From Nymphaea colorata (taxonomy: Eukaryota; Streptophyta; Magnoliopsida; Nymphaeales; Nymphaeaceae), in NCBI RefSeq assembly GCF_008831285.2, contig NC_045141.1, positions 20,208,848 to 20,272,847 of the forward strand: 64,000 bases of DNA, given 5' to 3'. The translations under genes and the position numbers were made by a program. Positions 1-12,285 of this stretch are shown here, one piece after another (the stretch's first letter is position 1; each line of letters begins with the position of its first letter). The notes beneath the pieces were generated by a model that worked only from the letters and a program-made list of their open reading frames with translations, had not been told where the DNA came from and did no database searches.

Positions 1-67
1 GTTTTGCTTATGCTTGACGAGAGGTTTCCATTTAGAGAGATGATAATTTTCTTTTGTTATCATATAG

Positions 68-3000
68 ATTGGAGCTGTATGATTTGATTGAACTTAAAGT
101 TCAAGGCGATGGAAATTGTCAGGTCAGTTGACATGGGTTCATCACAGGAGCTTTTTTCTTTCTTTAAAATATCCAGAATAAAATAGCTCTTAGCATCTTC
201 TTCCATCTTGACTGAATCATATTGATGTGCACTTTTGTGATTTCTTCTCCCATGAAAATTATTATTTAAGCATGATGGTGCATGACTTCCTGTTGTTTTT
301 GGTTGAATTGGTTTTAGTTTAGTCAAAACTGGCATGTCTACTTTTTGTTTTGTTACAAAAATCTTTTACCAATTCATTATGTCCTGCATTAGGTCTTGTA
401 AAAATTTAATCCTAATTAGTCCATCCTTATTACCTGGATGACATCTGAATCTTCATTTGTCCAGCTTGTTCCAGTAAGATAATGGTAGAGTTGCCACAAT
501 TGCCATTAAGTTCATATGGACCAGCTTATTCCAGTAAGATAATGGTACAAGTGCCACAATTGCCATTTAAGTTCATCTCAGTCACCTGTTTATACATTTC
601 AACAAATTTTTATTCTCTGTGCAAATGTTCATGGTTTGAGTGCAAAGCGCTGCTAAAAGTGGTTATCATGGAAAACTATCCAAATGTACAGTCACTGGAA
701 AACCTTAAAAGGCTAATTCTGGAGATACATAGAATGGAATTGATTTTTCTCAAAATATTGAGTGTTATCAGCAACTGACTTCTCTCCTTGAAGGTGTTCA
801 GCAAGACCTGTTTGCAACTTTGCCTGCCCAGCTGTTACACGTCACTGCAGGAAATAGATACATCATGGAGTTTTCACTATGGGAGTTGGGATGTTGATAT
901 TGGTGTTTACATTGATTAAGAGAACTCTATGTAAAATATCTTGTAGTCCATTGTGTGTGTGTGCATCAATTTGTGTATATGCATATTTTGATTAAGATTT
1001 ACTATGCAAACAATATATGTGTGTGTGTATGTGTGTATGTGTATATCTGTATGCATGTATGTATGTATATATCTGTATGAATGTATGTATGTACGTGTAT
1101 GTATGTATGGAAAATAATCCTTTATACTACAATGTTACAAACCTCACATGCCTCTTCATAAGGAGAAGATAGAGTGCGACGTGTTCACACAGCAAAGTAT
1201 GAAGCTTATGTGGCATTTATAAGATTGATTTGACACACTGCAATCTTATGCACCCTTGTTAGAAAAGGAGGAGAATGAGAAATTGATGCACTGGCATGAC
1301 ATGGTGTGTCAATAAAGATGTATAAAGGGTTTGTAGGGTTGATTTACTCTCTTGGTATATTTACTTGTTTGTTTGTCTTCTCTTATTATTTTTGTATTGT
1401 TATTTTATTTTCTTTTTCTTTTATAAAAAACTGCATCTTTTTTGTGTTTCTTGTTTTCCTTTTCGTTTTTGTGAGATATCAAACTAGCCACTAGGCAGTC
1501 CAATTTTCAGTAGCTAGCTGTTGGGACTAGCCTAAAAGGTAGTCCTCCTCTTTTTCTCTGTTGCACATAAGGGGCTTATGCCCCTTCATCAAATATGAAA
1601 CTTGGTTACACTTTGTGAAATGATTTTTTTTTATATTCTAGTGAGGTGCATTCTCTTTGTGACATTGAGGTTCTGCTCATTTATGACATGCTTTATTCTG
1701 TGAATATTTTCTTATTTTGGGGGATTTTTGAAGTTATTCTCCAAGCTTGTATACTCGGCTTGATCATTGTAGGTCTGGATGATAATAGTTAATTTTGGGA
1801 CATATGGTTATATAGGTTCACCTGTGTTTGTTATTTCAACATATCTGAATTCATGAATGTGGCTACTGTAGATTCTGTCTGTACAGAAGATGAATATCTT
1901 TCCACTTTGGTACAAGTGAATTATTTGTTAGGTTCATGCAGAATGTTGTTTTTGCCTTTTTGGAGTGCTGTTGCTGCAATCAATGATGTTATAGTCAAAG
2001 CTATGCACCAGGCTCCTGGAAAAGTTTAGCCTTTCTTTAGGCATTAACTAATGACAAAGGGAAAAAAGGTAAAATACTAAAATAAACACATACAGCACAA
2101 TTTATTGGATTAATGTTTAAGAGAAAAAGAGAGAAAACAGTAAGAGTAACTATCACAGTAGGCTCTGTGTAACTTAGTTCCACTACTCTTGTACTAAATG
2201 TATCAGAATTATCTTCGTCTCTCATCTATATCCATGTGACATAGCCATGTAACAAATATTAAAAAAATTGACAATTAAAGAAAAATCTGGGCAGTGCCAC
2301 ACTTTTAAATCTGTTCTTTCTGGTGTTTGCATCAGGTAATAAGCAGAAAATTTTATCAAATGTGGGGTATAAAACTTGTGGCTTGAATTACGAAAATAGA
2401 TGAGTTGTTGCAGATTGTGATGCAATAAATAGAGAATACAATGCAATTCTGGTTCTCAAAGAATCCTGCTAAACATTACAAGTTTCTGATTATGATTTTA
2501 GTAGGTTTACCTAGGAGTGTCTGCAGAAGGTTGCTTACAAATTTTCTCATGTGAAAAGCTAGCCTCTTAACATATTGGTGGCAAATATTTTGTTACCATT
2601 CGTTGAAAGTTATTAGGGTTCTCTTCTTGATTTTCTTATTGGATTTTTTTCCTGCATGATTTCTTATTAGTTAGCACAACTGACCTTATAAAAAGTCTTC
2701 ATGTTGCTCTTTGTGTGTGAAGCATATTACTTATTCAGATATGCTAATTCCTTCTCATTTACATAGGAAACCTTTTAACTTTTTATCTACTTTATTTTTT
2801 CTTAACTCATTGTTTTACACGTATATAAATAACTTAATCCCCCATCAGCAAATGCTATACTTAGTTTTTTGTTGCTTTTCTATATTCAGTCACATTGATT
2901 AATCTTTTTGTCTTATTCCTTCTGATATATTCTGTTGACTTCTTGCTTGTCTTTGTTTTTTTCTTCTCTCTGCTTGCAAAGATTAGTTCAACATGAACTT

Positions 3001-6000
3001 ACTGACAAATGCTAGGTGCTTAAGCAGAAAGGTTTTGAGAAATTTCATTTTTGCTCTTAGGTTTAGGGCCTAACTTAAGAAGTATCAAATTAACTGGCTG
3101 ATGCATGGCCTGTTGTCAGAAAAATTTTCTTTATTCAGAAGTGACGCAAACAATTTATAGATTTGATAGGCGTCATTGCATTCTACTCTAAGATTTTTCA
3201 TTTTATTTATTTCGTTTTCAGTTTCGGGCACTCTCTGATCAGTTCTATCGCACTGCTGAGCATCACAAGTTTGTTAGAGAGCAAGTTGTTAATCAGGTTC
3301 TTTGTTTTTTTCCGTTTCATAGTTCTAGACAATAAGTTCCTAGTTGTAAACCCAAATATCTCTTGGCTGATATTTTTTTAACCGTTTTTCTTTTTCTGTA
3401 TAATTCCGTTGCAGCTCAAAGCCGATCCAGATATTTATTCTGGGTATGTGCCAATGGCTTATGATGATTATATAAAAAAAATGTCCAAGTATGATTTTCC
3501 TCTTTGTTTCATCAACTTCATTAATTTTTTAATCTATTCTAGAAAATTTACTCTTTCCTTTTTGGTGAGGACAGGGATGGGGAATGGGGTGATCATGTAA
3601 CATTGCAGGCTGCTGCTGATTGGGTATGAAATGCTACCCTAACTAATCTTTGCCTTCTTGCTGCACGTTTATATTTTGTAATGGATCTGATATTTGTTTA
3701 AACATTACTGTGAGGAAACATGAACAATATTTTTTTTATTGTTTAGTAAGTGAATTTTTTCTCGGAGCTACATTATGCATTGTCATGGTTGGATTCTGCA
3801 AAAATCTTTGTAAAAGTTAAACTTATTTTGCAGTGTTTTTAATCTTTTTTGTTTTTGATTGAAAATTGTCTGATTGCTTCTTATTAGTGATCTTGCTACA
3901 TAATAATATCAACCATAAAAAACTTGGGTCATGACGTTTGCAGTTACTGCTTATTTAGTGGAAACATTCCCTGTAGCTGTTTAAATGTCCTTTTATTTAC
4001 CAGATTTTATGAATACTGTCTGAACTATTTATCTTGGCGAGAGATTATTTCATGTGATTGTAATGTGTGAACAGGCTTTCCAGGCATTAGTTTATTGGCT
4101 GTTGTTTCTGGTAATGCTGTTGGTCATAAGTATAGCTATTTTTCTGTTTGTTGTTGCAGTATGGAGTAAAAATATGTGTATTTACATCTTTCAAAGACAC
4201 TTGCTTCATCGAAATATTGCCAAGTGTTCAGAAATCAGAGAGAGGTACTTATTGAATTGCTTATAAATTTAATTTAAAGGTTGCATAATCTTGATAACTG
4301 ATGTGGGAGTTTGAGTTCGTTAAGCTTCAACCATTTTCTTCTCTAGTGGACTAAATTTTGAGTTCAAGTGTTTGAAGTTTCTATTTGCATTTGTAATCCT
4401 TCATAGTAGCATTTCTACAGTTCAAGCTCAAAAATCATCTCTCAGTGTTGGTGGTTTTCTGAATATCTGAATTGACATGGCTGCAATTGGTTTTGGCTTC
4501 AACACTGTGGAATGGGAATATGAATGTGGATATGGTTGCTTGAACCATGCTGCAGTGCTACTCATTCTCTCTATTGTATTATCCAGAGCTTATTGAGATT
4601 TTTTCCATTAATATTCCCAATTTATGATCAATTGATTGAACGAAGCTTCACATTAGGGGTTCCGGCTAGTTGAAAAGGTGTTGAAAATGAGGCACCTTTT
4701 GCTTTCAAGTTCAAGCAGTATCTCTTTCCAGGCTTGCTGGTGGCTTGAATAAGCTGATTATGTTTGGTTTCTCTTTCATCTTTCAAGTTCAAGTATCGCT
4801 TGAGGGACAAACTTCCTAAGTCCTGACATATGGAACACGGCAGATATTCTTGTAAATATATCCATTCATCCTTTAGTATTGCTAGAAATGATGAGCTGTC
4901 CAGTCTACTGGTTTCTTTCAGCATGAGGGATGATTTACTTCAGCATTCTGGAGCATATTTAGGTCATTGTGTTATTAAGTTGAGGATGATATTTATCAGA
5001 TGGCAATGGGATCTCATAAAAAAACTGTTTATCATTAAATGCCAATAGTTTAGGCAAAGCTTCAGAAATGTCCCTAATTTTACGTTGATCAGAAGTTTGC
5101 CTGTATAATGTTCTGCAGAAGAGGCCTCTAACTATTTCGACCGTCTCAAGAAATTCCGGCTTTGTTAACTTTACAAGTTCAAGATGTGTCAATTTCTTTC
5201 AATCCACTCTTTCTGGCTCAAGATATCCTTGTCTTGTCAATTTTGTTTCCACCCCCCTTGAAATAGTTTGCTTTAGGGAATATGGTCACTATTTGTTGAA
5301 CATTCAGGTCCTCTTCATTCTTTAAATTAGAAGAATGAAACCAATTAAGATTTATACTTTGCAACTTAATGTTTTTTTGAAATTTGATCATTTTCAAGAG
5401 TGGTTCATTTGTTGATGAGTGCATCTTCCACCAATCAGCTAATGTTGTTTATATGACAGTTGCAGCGTTCATGTTTGAAAATGTAGTTGTTTTTCTGTTG
5501 GAAACTGTACATCATATACCTTTCTCCCATTTTCTGTAGGATCAAGGATTTAGTTTTGGGTTTGAACAGCATCAGCTGATTACCTAGAATTTGTGAATCT
5601 CCAACTTAGTGTCACCGGCAATTTCTATCTGACATCATTCCCTTTGTTAGCTAAAACTGATTGACGCTGTTCATCTCCATGCCTATGCTGCTATTTTTCC
5701 AATTGGTACTGCGTATTTAGGTTTTCAATAAAAGCTTTCTGAACTTCACGGTCTGCTTAACTAATTATATTGTCTTGCAGTGATCTTCTTGAGTTTCTGG
5801 GCTGAAGTGCATTACAACTCAATCTATCCGGAGGGAGGTACAATTTTGTTTTTCTTTAAAAGCAGCTATTAAGTCCATGAATGTCCAAGTTTGTGAGTTT
5901 TCTTTTTGCACACATGCTGCTGGGCTCATCTACCAATGTTGTGGGTAGTTGGCCACAGTTTGTGATGGGAAAAAAAGTTATGGTCTATAAAATTAAAGCA

Positions 6001-6252
6001 ATCATGAAAAGTCAAATAACTGGAATAACTGAAGGTCTATATAATTAGTGGTTTAAAATATATATATATAAAATCAGGTTCCCCTCATTTAGGATTTATG
6101 AAATATATAGAAAGAACATTATTTCATTTTTGTTTGAATAAAATGAGAAAATTCTGAAATGTTCTTTTGCGTACTTGGTGGTGGATGCAGATGTGCCTGT
6201 TTCAGAAACTAAGAAGAAAAGAAGGTGGTGGCACTTTGGTAATAAGCATTGA
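68..6252 (+). CDS. OTU-domain cysteine deubiquitinase, 5' truncated by window edge
   Basis: Ubiquitin-specific cysteine protease of the plant OTU9/10/12-type group (established family). Supported exons: 68-122, 3222-3296, 3415-3488, 3575-3623, 4160-4244, 5781-5837, 6191-6252, all with GT-AG borders and matching phases, giving the last 151 residues. The catalytic Cys lies in GDGNCQ (codon 117-119), preceded by the Asp of the same motif, and is followed by FRALSDQFYR, GYVPMAYDDY, WGDHVTLQAAADW and SFKDTCFIEILP. The catalytic His is in WAEVHYNSIY (codon 5810-5812). The protein ends in a short basic tail, KKKRRWWHFGNKH. The N-terminal part lies upstream of the window. Bases 1-23 could be a small exon (reading VLLMLDE) joined by a 44-base intron, but that is unusually short for a plant, so I left it out. 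Intron 1 is 3.1 kb and intron 5 is 1.5 kb. Confidence 0.93.
461..580. repeat. 60-bp tandem duplication in OTU intron 1
   Basis: Two adjacent 60-base copies (461-520 and 521-580), each starting CCAGCTTRTTCCAGTAAGAT and holding a GCCACAATTGCCATT core. They differ at only a few positions, so the duplication is fairly recent. It lies wholly within the intron. Confidence 0.85.
947..1110. repeat. GT / GTAT microsatellite cluster in OTU intron 1
   Basis: Runs of (GT)n and (GTAT)n with interruptions. A low-complexity intronic tract; no coding or regulatory role is visible. Confidence 0.85.
4628..5424 (-). pseudogene. Possible decayed LRR (NLR-type) fragment, antisense inside OTU intron 5
   Basis: Three broken reading segments follow one another on the minus strand (5424-5218, 5192-4959, 4924-4628). 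The first reads KLQSINLNWF, then an acidic EED stretch, then IFPKANYFKG, which resembles the 'L-L-W...EED...PHPNLK-L-I-YGG' repeats of CC-NLR proteins. The second has THLELVKLTKPEFL, like the next LRR of that class. The third has LPCSICQDLGSLSLKRYLNL. Stops or frame changes separate the segments, and no NB-ARC motif is present. This is inference from residue patterns only; a chance resemblance is possible. Confidence 0.27.
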
Positions 6253-7767
6253 TGTGTTCTGGATGTCAGCTGCTTATAGGACGTCACCTGTTTATTTATC
6301 TCCTTTATTCCTCAGTCGAGATCTGTGGAAGACATGAAGCTATCGTCCTTATGTGTTCTTATGTGAATTGACATTGGTAAGAAAGGCGCTTCAATGAATG
6401 GTACAACCTCTTGTTCCTCTTTTGACATTGTAGAGAGAGAGAGGGGGAGGGAGAGAGAGAGAACATAATTCATGATTCTTTCTTTTCAATGAATAAAAGA
6501 TGTTCATATTTTCTTGAGCTATACATGATTTCTTTTCATGATGATCATGAAGTAGATAATGTCTTCGTAGGGAATGGCTTGTCCTTAGATCTTAATGTCG
6601 TGCCAGTAATGAAGAATTCTGAAGTTTGGTGGACACCATTAATACCAAACCGTCGGATCAATACCTTCCATGATCTGCCTGCAGGGCAATTTCTCCATGC
6701 TTTCTTTGTGCTGAGCTCAAAGCATTTGGTGTGCAAACTCGACCTCCAGTTAAGCTTCAAAAGTTTATACTAAAGCTCGGCCAAGCTTGAACTGAACTTG
6801 CAGTTAGAAACTTGGAATTCGTAACAAGTTAGGATGAACCCATGAGCTTTATGACCAGCTGGACGCCCAATCTTGATTTATGAAAGGGTCATTAATATAA
6901 ATTGGACATGCAACTTGGTTCAACTACGCCCGGCAAGCCTAAGCCGGACTTGCCCACTTGACATCTGAGCCCAAGAAGGCATTCGTTGGACAACTTACCA
7001 CACAGGACCCTGGTTTTGATTGCATACCAAGTTATTGAACCTGCCTTTGGCCTTTTCATAACTTGTACCCTGAAACTCAGAAAACCAAGAAATTCGAAGA
7101 ACTGGAGCGCCAGAAACCCCACTGTATGCATCAACCCGGTGAAGAATATAACGGAAAATCATCTGCACCTTCCACCTTTTAAATAAAAGAAGCTCTAATA
7201 CATCAACAAAGTACATATACGAGGAACAAACACTCTTTGGCTTTTCCACGTCAACAGTTCCAGGACCTGCATTTTTTTTTTCCTTTGGAAGAAAGGTGGA
7301 AAACCGATGACAAATTGGCGGACTTTAGTGCCGTTATGCGTATGCCTCCGGTTGTCGGGTTTGGCATAGAATATGGTCCACATTGTACCAGGCAAGTCGC
7401 TCTCAGCTTCCTCTTGGTTTCTTATTTCACATTGCCTTTTCTGAGTGCAGTGATCATGAAATTTATGACATTTTAAACTTTGGAAAATCTGGTAAATTTG
7501 GTTGAATGGTGATGTTAACAATCAATAACTCATTAGGAAAGATTCAAGTGAGAATAGATTTCAATAGGTAGGAATCAGAAATAAAATTTTCTCCATATGA
7601 TGGGGAGAGAGAGCGATCACTGTTACGGATAAAAGAGATGGAGAAAATAACAAGTCAATAGGAAAAAGGAAAACAAAATTGTCCCATCCGATGCATCGAC
7701 AATAGCAGTTGCTCCCTATCAAAAAAACGACAGCTTATGAAATTTTCGAGAGAGAGGGAGAGAGCGC
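6253..7767. other. 3' UTR of OTU gene and intergenic space before TCP
   Basis: Follows the OTU stop codon. Contains a GA-rich tract near 6431-6461 and the converging 3' flank of the TCP gene (GA-rich just before 7768). Short open frames at 6489-6773 and 6986-7249 have no recognisable domain and overlap each other on both strands. I see no gene here. Confidence 0.6.
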
Positions 7768-8346
7768 TCAGTCTTGCAATCTCTGGGGCTTCGTCTCCTC
7801 TGTCGAGACCGGCTGGAGTAGCATGGTCATGTAAGGCATCTGCTGGAAGGCCCCTCCGGCATAGTCCAAGCCCATCCGACAAATGGTCGCCGCATCGTAG
7901 CTGGAGAAGGCAAAGAGGTGAGGTGGCGGTGGCGGTGTCGGCAGCACAGGCACGTAAGCATTCGGAGAGGGGGGAGAAGGGGAGGAAGAAGCGGTGGCGG
8001 TTCGTGGGGAGGCGTCGAGGGGGCCTGACATGGCGGAGAAGAAGGAAGGAACAGTACCCGTGCCCGTGGCGGCGACTATGGCTGGCTCCGCCATCCGGAG
8101 GAGCCACTCGATGGTCTCGCCGTCCGACTTATGACCGAGCTCTCTGGTCAGCTGGAAGATTCGGGCCGCGCAGACCGCCGGCATCCTTACACGCCGGCCC
8201 CTTCCATTCACCTTGGTGTGGCGGTCCTTCGACGAACCTTTCCGGGCGACGGTACCCCTTCCCTTCTTATCGCTGCCCATTGAAGGCGACGGCGACGCCG
8301 TCTCAGGGTGCTGATGAGGCTGGTGAAGGACCAGCTCTGTGCCCAT
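7768..8346 (-). CDS. Class I (PCF-type) TCP transcription factor
   Basis: Plant DNA-binding regulator of growth and cell proliferation, acting in the nucleus on GC-rich GTGGGNCC-type sites (family knowledge). Single exon of 192 residues. The TCP bHLH-like domain spans about residues 39-98: [18 protein letters not shown], then [18 protein letters not shown], then [19 protein letters not shown]. The compact basic region and the [13 protein letters not shown] helix are class I features. The Cys at residue 59 is the conserved class I cysteine linked to redox sensitivity. The N-terminus is His/Pro-rich and the C-terminus Ser/Pro-rich. The start is the ATG at 8346; the frame stays open a little upstream only through a TTG. 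It is short compared with most class I members (often 250-400 residues), closer to the small TCP11/TCP16 type. Which paralogue it is cannot be settled. Confidence 0.95.
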   Translation of the reverse strand: MGTELVLHQPHQHPETASPSPSMGSDKKGRGTVARKGSSKDRHTKVNGRGRRVRMPAVCAARIFQLTRELGHKSDGETIEWLLRMAEPAIVAATGTGTVPSFFSAMSGPLDASPRTATASSSPSPPSPNAYVPVLPTPPPPPHLFAFSSYDAATICRMGLDYAGGAFQQMPYMTMLLQPVSTEETKPQRLQD

Positions 8347-8383
8347 ATTCGGCCGCTTCTCTACCAATAAGGCAGAGATGGGT

Positions 8384-8400
8384 TCTCTCTCTCTCTCTCT
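8384..8400. repeat. (CT)n / (GA)n tract in TCP 5' leader region
   Basis: About eight CT units, 38 bases upstream of the TCP start codon; the coding strand reads (GA)n. Such tracts are binding sites for plant BBR/BPC GAGA factors (family knowledge). A regulatory role here is inference. Confidence 0.6.
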
Positions 8401-9643
8401 GTGGCGTGCTCTGTTCCTGGTTTCCGGAGAGAAAATCCGGTGGAAGGGGCCAGACAGGGAGACGGCAGGACGGTAAGTTTTTGATGAATCAACCTATCTT
8501 TGTTTTGAGGGTTTAAGAAGGAAATATTTTGGGGGAAAGCATATGATAGGAAAGAAGCTCGGTCGACGGGTCAAAAGCCGTCAGGGATAAGAGTAAAATA
8601 ATGAAATTCTGTTTCAACATAAAAGTTGTTTTTGAATCTCTCATGCAAGCAGAGAACTTGGCACATTAATCAAATGAAGCAGAAATGTTTGCCCTAAATT
8701 CACGTTTCCTTAACGAGAGGAACCCTAAAAAACAAAACTATATTTACCCTCAACATGAGAGGGAGAGAGAGTTTTTCTTATTTTTTTCATTAAGATAGTT
8801 TCTTATTACCTAAAACTGAGGACATTGGATTGCCTCGGATCTCACAGGGTGGGATGCCATCTGGGGATAACCTCAAATCCAGGATCTATCCAATTGCCGG
8901 TTTTAAAAGCATGATTTTTGAGTCCCTTCTTCTTCTTGTCTCCAAATTCATGGATCCCTATTTGATCTGATGTTATTTAAATTTTAGAACCTAAAATCTG
9001 TTATAGACAATTCTAAGGGATATAGCAACTGTGTCGTCGATTCCCATAATTAAATAGAGAGGACGTTTGGGCTTTTATTTTATTGCCGCCTCTGGCTTGA
9101 AGCCTTGAACACTCAGATTCTCCTTTTCGAGGCTTAAAGAAGATAGTAAATTCTCCATTAGTAAATCAAACCCTCGAATCTAAGACTCGGGTTAACTAAA
9201 CACCTCTAAAAAGTACAGTGAACTGCCATCTCTGTTCAAACAATTGATTGAGCAATTGTAAAATTAAATGGCTCATACAAAACCAAAGTTGGTAAACAAT
9301 CATCTGTGACTCTCTCTCTCTCTCTGGGAAATTAAATGGCAATCCCATTGTCATGACCCTTCTTTTTTTCTTGAATGTTAAAAAATGCCTAGTGTTTTTA
9401 TGTTTTAATCTAATCATACAGGTGAATGAATGCAAAACATATTCAGCATTAAAATTTAAAAAATAATGGAAAATTTTATAAAATCCAATTTGTAGATCTT
9501 ATTTTTTCACCATTTGTAAAAAATATATATATAAATTTGAAGGTTTTATGTTTATCCATACAGCTAGATTTGTGAAAAACGACATACGCGCTCGAGAGGC
9601 ATGAGTTATAGAAAGCGAGATAAATTGGACATAATTTTCTGTC

Positions 9644-9647
<4 letters not shown>

Positions 9648-9725
<78 letters not shown>

Positions 9726-9778
9726 GAGAGAGAGAGAAAGAGAGAGAGTGAGAGAGAGAGAGAAAGAGAGAGAGAGAA
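9648..9778. repeat. Compound (TA)n-(GA)n microsatellite
   Basis: About 20 TA units run directly into about 45 GA units with a few AAAG/GTGAG interruptions. The long open frames over it on both strands (YIYIYI, SLSLSL, ERERER) are products of the repeat, not genes. Confidence 0.95.
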
Positions 9779-9924
9779 AAAGCCGATAAAATGGGAATGT
9801 ATATCAAAATTGAGGCCAAGACGTTCTTTAGATACAAAAATTGGGGACAAAAAGTCCTCTAGTTACAGTAACAAACCGCAGAAAAGAGAGATATTCTTTT
9901 CATGCTTTAAATTTCATATTCTCT

Positions 9925-9962
9925 ACGAGGGGGTCACATTCTTACGAGGGGGTCACATTCTT
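9925..9962. repeat. 19-bp perfect tandem duplication
   Basis: ACGAGGGGGTCACATTCTT occurs twice with no spacer. Short and recent; no function visible. Confidence 0.8.
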
Positions 9963-11159
9963 CCATTTTCAGGCGACACTTAGAGCCGGTTTGGTTGGAT
10001 TGCTTAGGGTGATAATTTGAATTAATTTCGCCTTCTTCTTCTTACTGTGGAGAGGAGATTGAGAGCAGTTAGCAAGTTAACAGTCAGGTGTGACGGTGTC
10101 TATCAAGTGCTCAGCATTTAGAGGAGCTCTCTTTACAGTGAAACCAATATCCCTTCATCAAACTAACTAGGGACCTGACAGTGCCACCTCTGTATAAGCG
10201 AATTCCATACACCATTCGCGATCCTCCATTAATGGAGGTTGGCCATGGAGGTGCAGCCCAACTCTTCCTTTCCAGGCAACTGAACTATGGTCGTGACCGT
10301 ACCTACTTCTGCATCCTGAATCTGCCGCTCAGGGTTGTTAGTAGCAGTGAGAACGTGGCAATTTGCCCGCCCATAACCCAGTGTTGGGATCATCTTCTTA
10401 ATCTGGAAATCAGTGTGAAAAGATTCATTATAGCCACCGAAAGTAGCGGAATCTAGATTTCCTTCTCGCTGGTTGATTGAGACTACCTAAAGTTGGATTA
10501 AAACCAAAACTCCAATATGTTACAGACCCACCAACACGTGAGTTCTTCTCTAAACTGCTATTTGAATCTACCTCTTATTTCCACTGCAATTTCCCTCTGC
10601 AGAAACACTTTTCTTCAAAGCCAAATGAAGCAGAAAAGGAAGAGAAACTTCGGCTTTTCCACAACAGCAATACAAAAACAGAAAATGGTTCCATTGAACA
10701 AGAACTACTACCTGATATACTTCTTAGTTATTCGTATTTGAAAACAACTTCTTTGTAAGCGAAATTAAACAGAAAATGATGACTAGCTCGTCTTCCCCAC
10801 AACAGTACAGAAACAGGAAAATGGTTTCACCGAATATGCAGGAATGTTCGGGACGCCGACACTGAACTTTGAAACTAGAAAGGTTTAATGGAGTAAATTC
10901 TAACAAAGAAAAAAAGAAAATAGGTGAAAGAAATTTCTGTCTTCGGGGACGTATGAGAAGCCAGGGTGGTCAACTTGAAGCATCGATGAGATCAATTTTA
11001 CCAGAAACAAGAAAAAAATTATGGCCTCATCGAGCTTCACGAAGGAAACCTCACCAGTCACCGGACGTTTCGGCTACCCAAAAAATGCATGGGCTGCATT
11101 GAATTATAATGGGAGAGAAAAAAGTCACACTTCAAACCCTTTTTCTATGAATATGAGAT

Positions 11160-11457
11160 AACTCCAGCCATCCCTTTGTTTTTCTTGCAGTAATTGGAAA
11201 AGATAGTAAGTCTATGTTTTGATAGTTTCGGCTCTTAAATCCGAGGAGAATCTAAAATCTAAGATTGGTGCAAATCTAGAGGTGAAGCAAACAGTAGATT
11301 TCACACTCCAAGTCCAACCATGCCTTCGTTATCTTTGCAGTGGTTAGTAACCGAAAAAGATACTAACGCGATGTTTTCACATCTTAAATCCGAGGTGGAT
11401 CTAAAATCCAAGATTGGTGCCAATCTACAGGTGAAGCAAACAGTAGATTTCACAGCT
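11160..11457. repeat. Diverged 149-bp tandem duplication
   Basis: Two copies (about 11160-11308 and 11309-11457). Shared segments at a 149-base offset include CTTAAATCCGAGG (11233 and 11382) and AAACAGTAGATTTCAC (11289 and 11438). Copies differ by scattered substitutions and small indels. The origin is not recognised. Confidence 0.75.
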
Positions 11458-11732
11458 ATGAATTAGAGATCCACATTATGCTGACGAAACCATGGATCTG
11501 TAGTCCGAAATGGTGGAATCAAACTAGAGATCCAGATCCACTGTTTTTAAATCGTTGATAGTCTCGTAGATGGGAAGCTATAAACAATGAAATGTAACGA
11601 AAGAAAGGATAGGAATGGGGCAAAAATGCAAACGAAATGAGATGACCTATCAAAAATTGTTTGTTTGTATAAGAAGCAACGGAATAAAAATTCGGAAATA
11701 TGCTTATTCAGTTATATAATGTAAGGAAAGTA

Positions 11733-11765
<33 letters not shown>

Positions 11766-12095
11766 CCCCATGCAAAGATGGAGACTTTGAAATAAATTGA
11801 AAAGGAAAAGGAAAAAATAAACAATAAGGGCATATATGTCATATTTTAAAATGTGGATTAAGGATTTCCCTCCCTCTCTCCATTCTTTTGATTCATTCAT
11901 TATTTTTCCTTTCCTCTTTTTCATTTCTGCTGCATTCCTTTTCCTCATTGTCGGTTCCATTGCTTGGGAGACATTTTTTGAGGAAATTTTTCTGGATATT
12001 ATGAAGGAAAAAAAAAAAAAAGAACACTTTGTCTTTATATTCTCCGGTCGCCGAAAAACTTTATGCAACGTTGGACTGAAACTGAAGCAGCAGCA

Positions 12096-12245
12096 ACGGC
12101 CGCCTTTTATGTCTTTTGGGGAATAGCTACCAACTGAGAAGCTCGATGTTTATGAGACTTGCGACGGCCGACGGCTGCCTTTTTATTTCGTTTGGGAAAT
12201 AGCTACCAAGTGAGAAGCTCCATGTTTACGAGACTTGCGACGGCC
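12096..12245. repeat. 75-bp tandem duplication just upstream of the RBR gene
   Basis: Two copies (about 12096-12170 and 12171-12245) share ATAGCTACCAA, TGAGAAGCTC and GAGACTTGCGACGGCCG at a 75-base offset. The repeat ends about 40 bases before the probable TATA box, so it sits in the proximal promoter. Confidence 0.8.
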
Positions 12246-12285
12246 GAGAAATCACTTAAAGAGCAATTACTCCCCCATGAGTCTC

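Larger units (their letters stand above)
8402..12095. other. Intergenic region between divergent TCP and RBR genes
   Basis: AT-rich, with no supported gene. It contains a (TA)n-(GA)n microsatellite (9648-9778), a 19-bp tandem duplication (9925-9962), a 149-bp diverged duplication (11160-11457) and a (TA)n tract (11732-11759). Open frames at 10181-10456 and 10477-10758 have no recognisable motifs. The two flanking genes diverge, so both promoters lie in this stretch. Confidence 0.6.

Noticed and set aside
6489-6773. 94-codon open frame after the OTU gene
   Set aside because: No motif, no promoter or splice context, and overlapped by antisense frames.
8347-8367. Seven-codon extension of the TCP protein
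   Set aside because: The first codon would be TTG; the first in-frame ATG is at 8346.
7737-8516. A 259-codon plus-strand open frame and a 150-codon minus-strand frame
   Set aside because: Both are shadows of the GC-rich TCP gene; neither has a domain, and the TCP frame explains the sequence.
9499-9850. Overlapping open frames of 60-110 codons on both strands
   Set aside because: They are translations of the (TA)n-(GA)n microsatellite.
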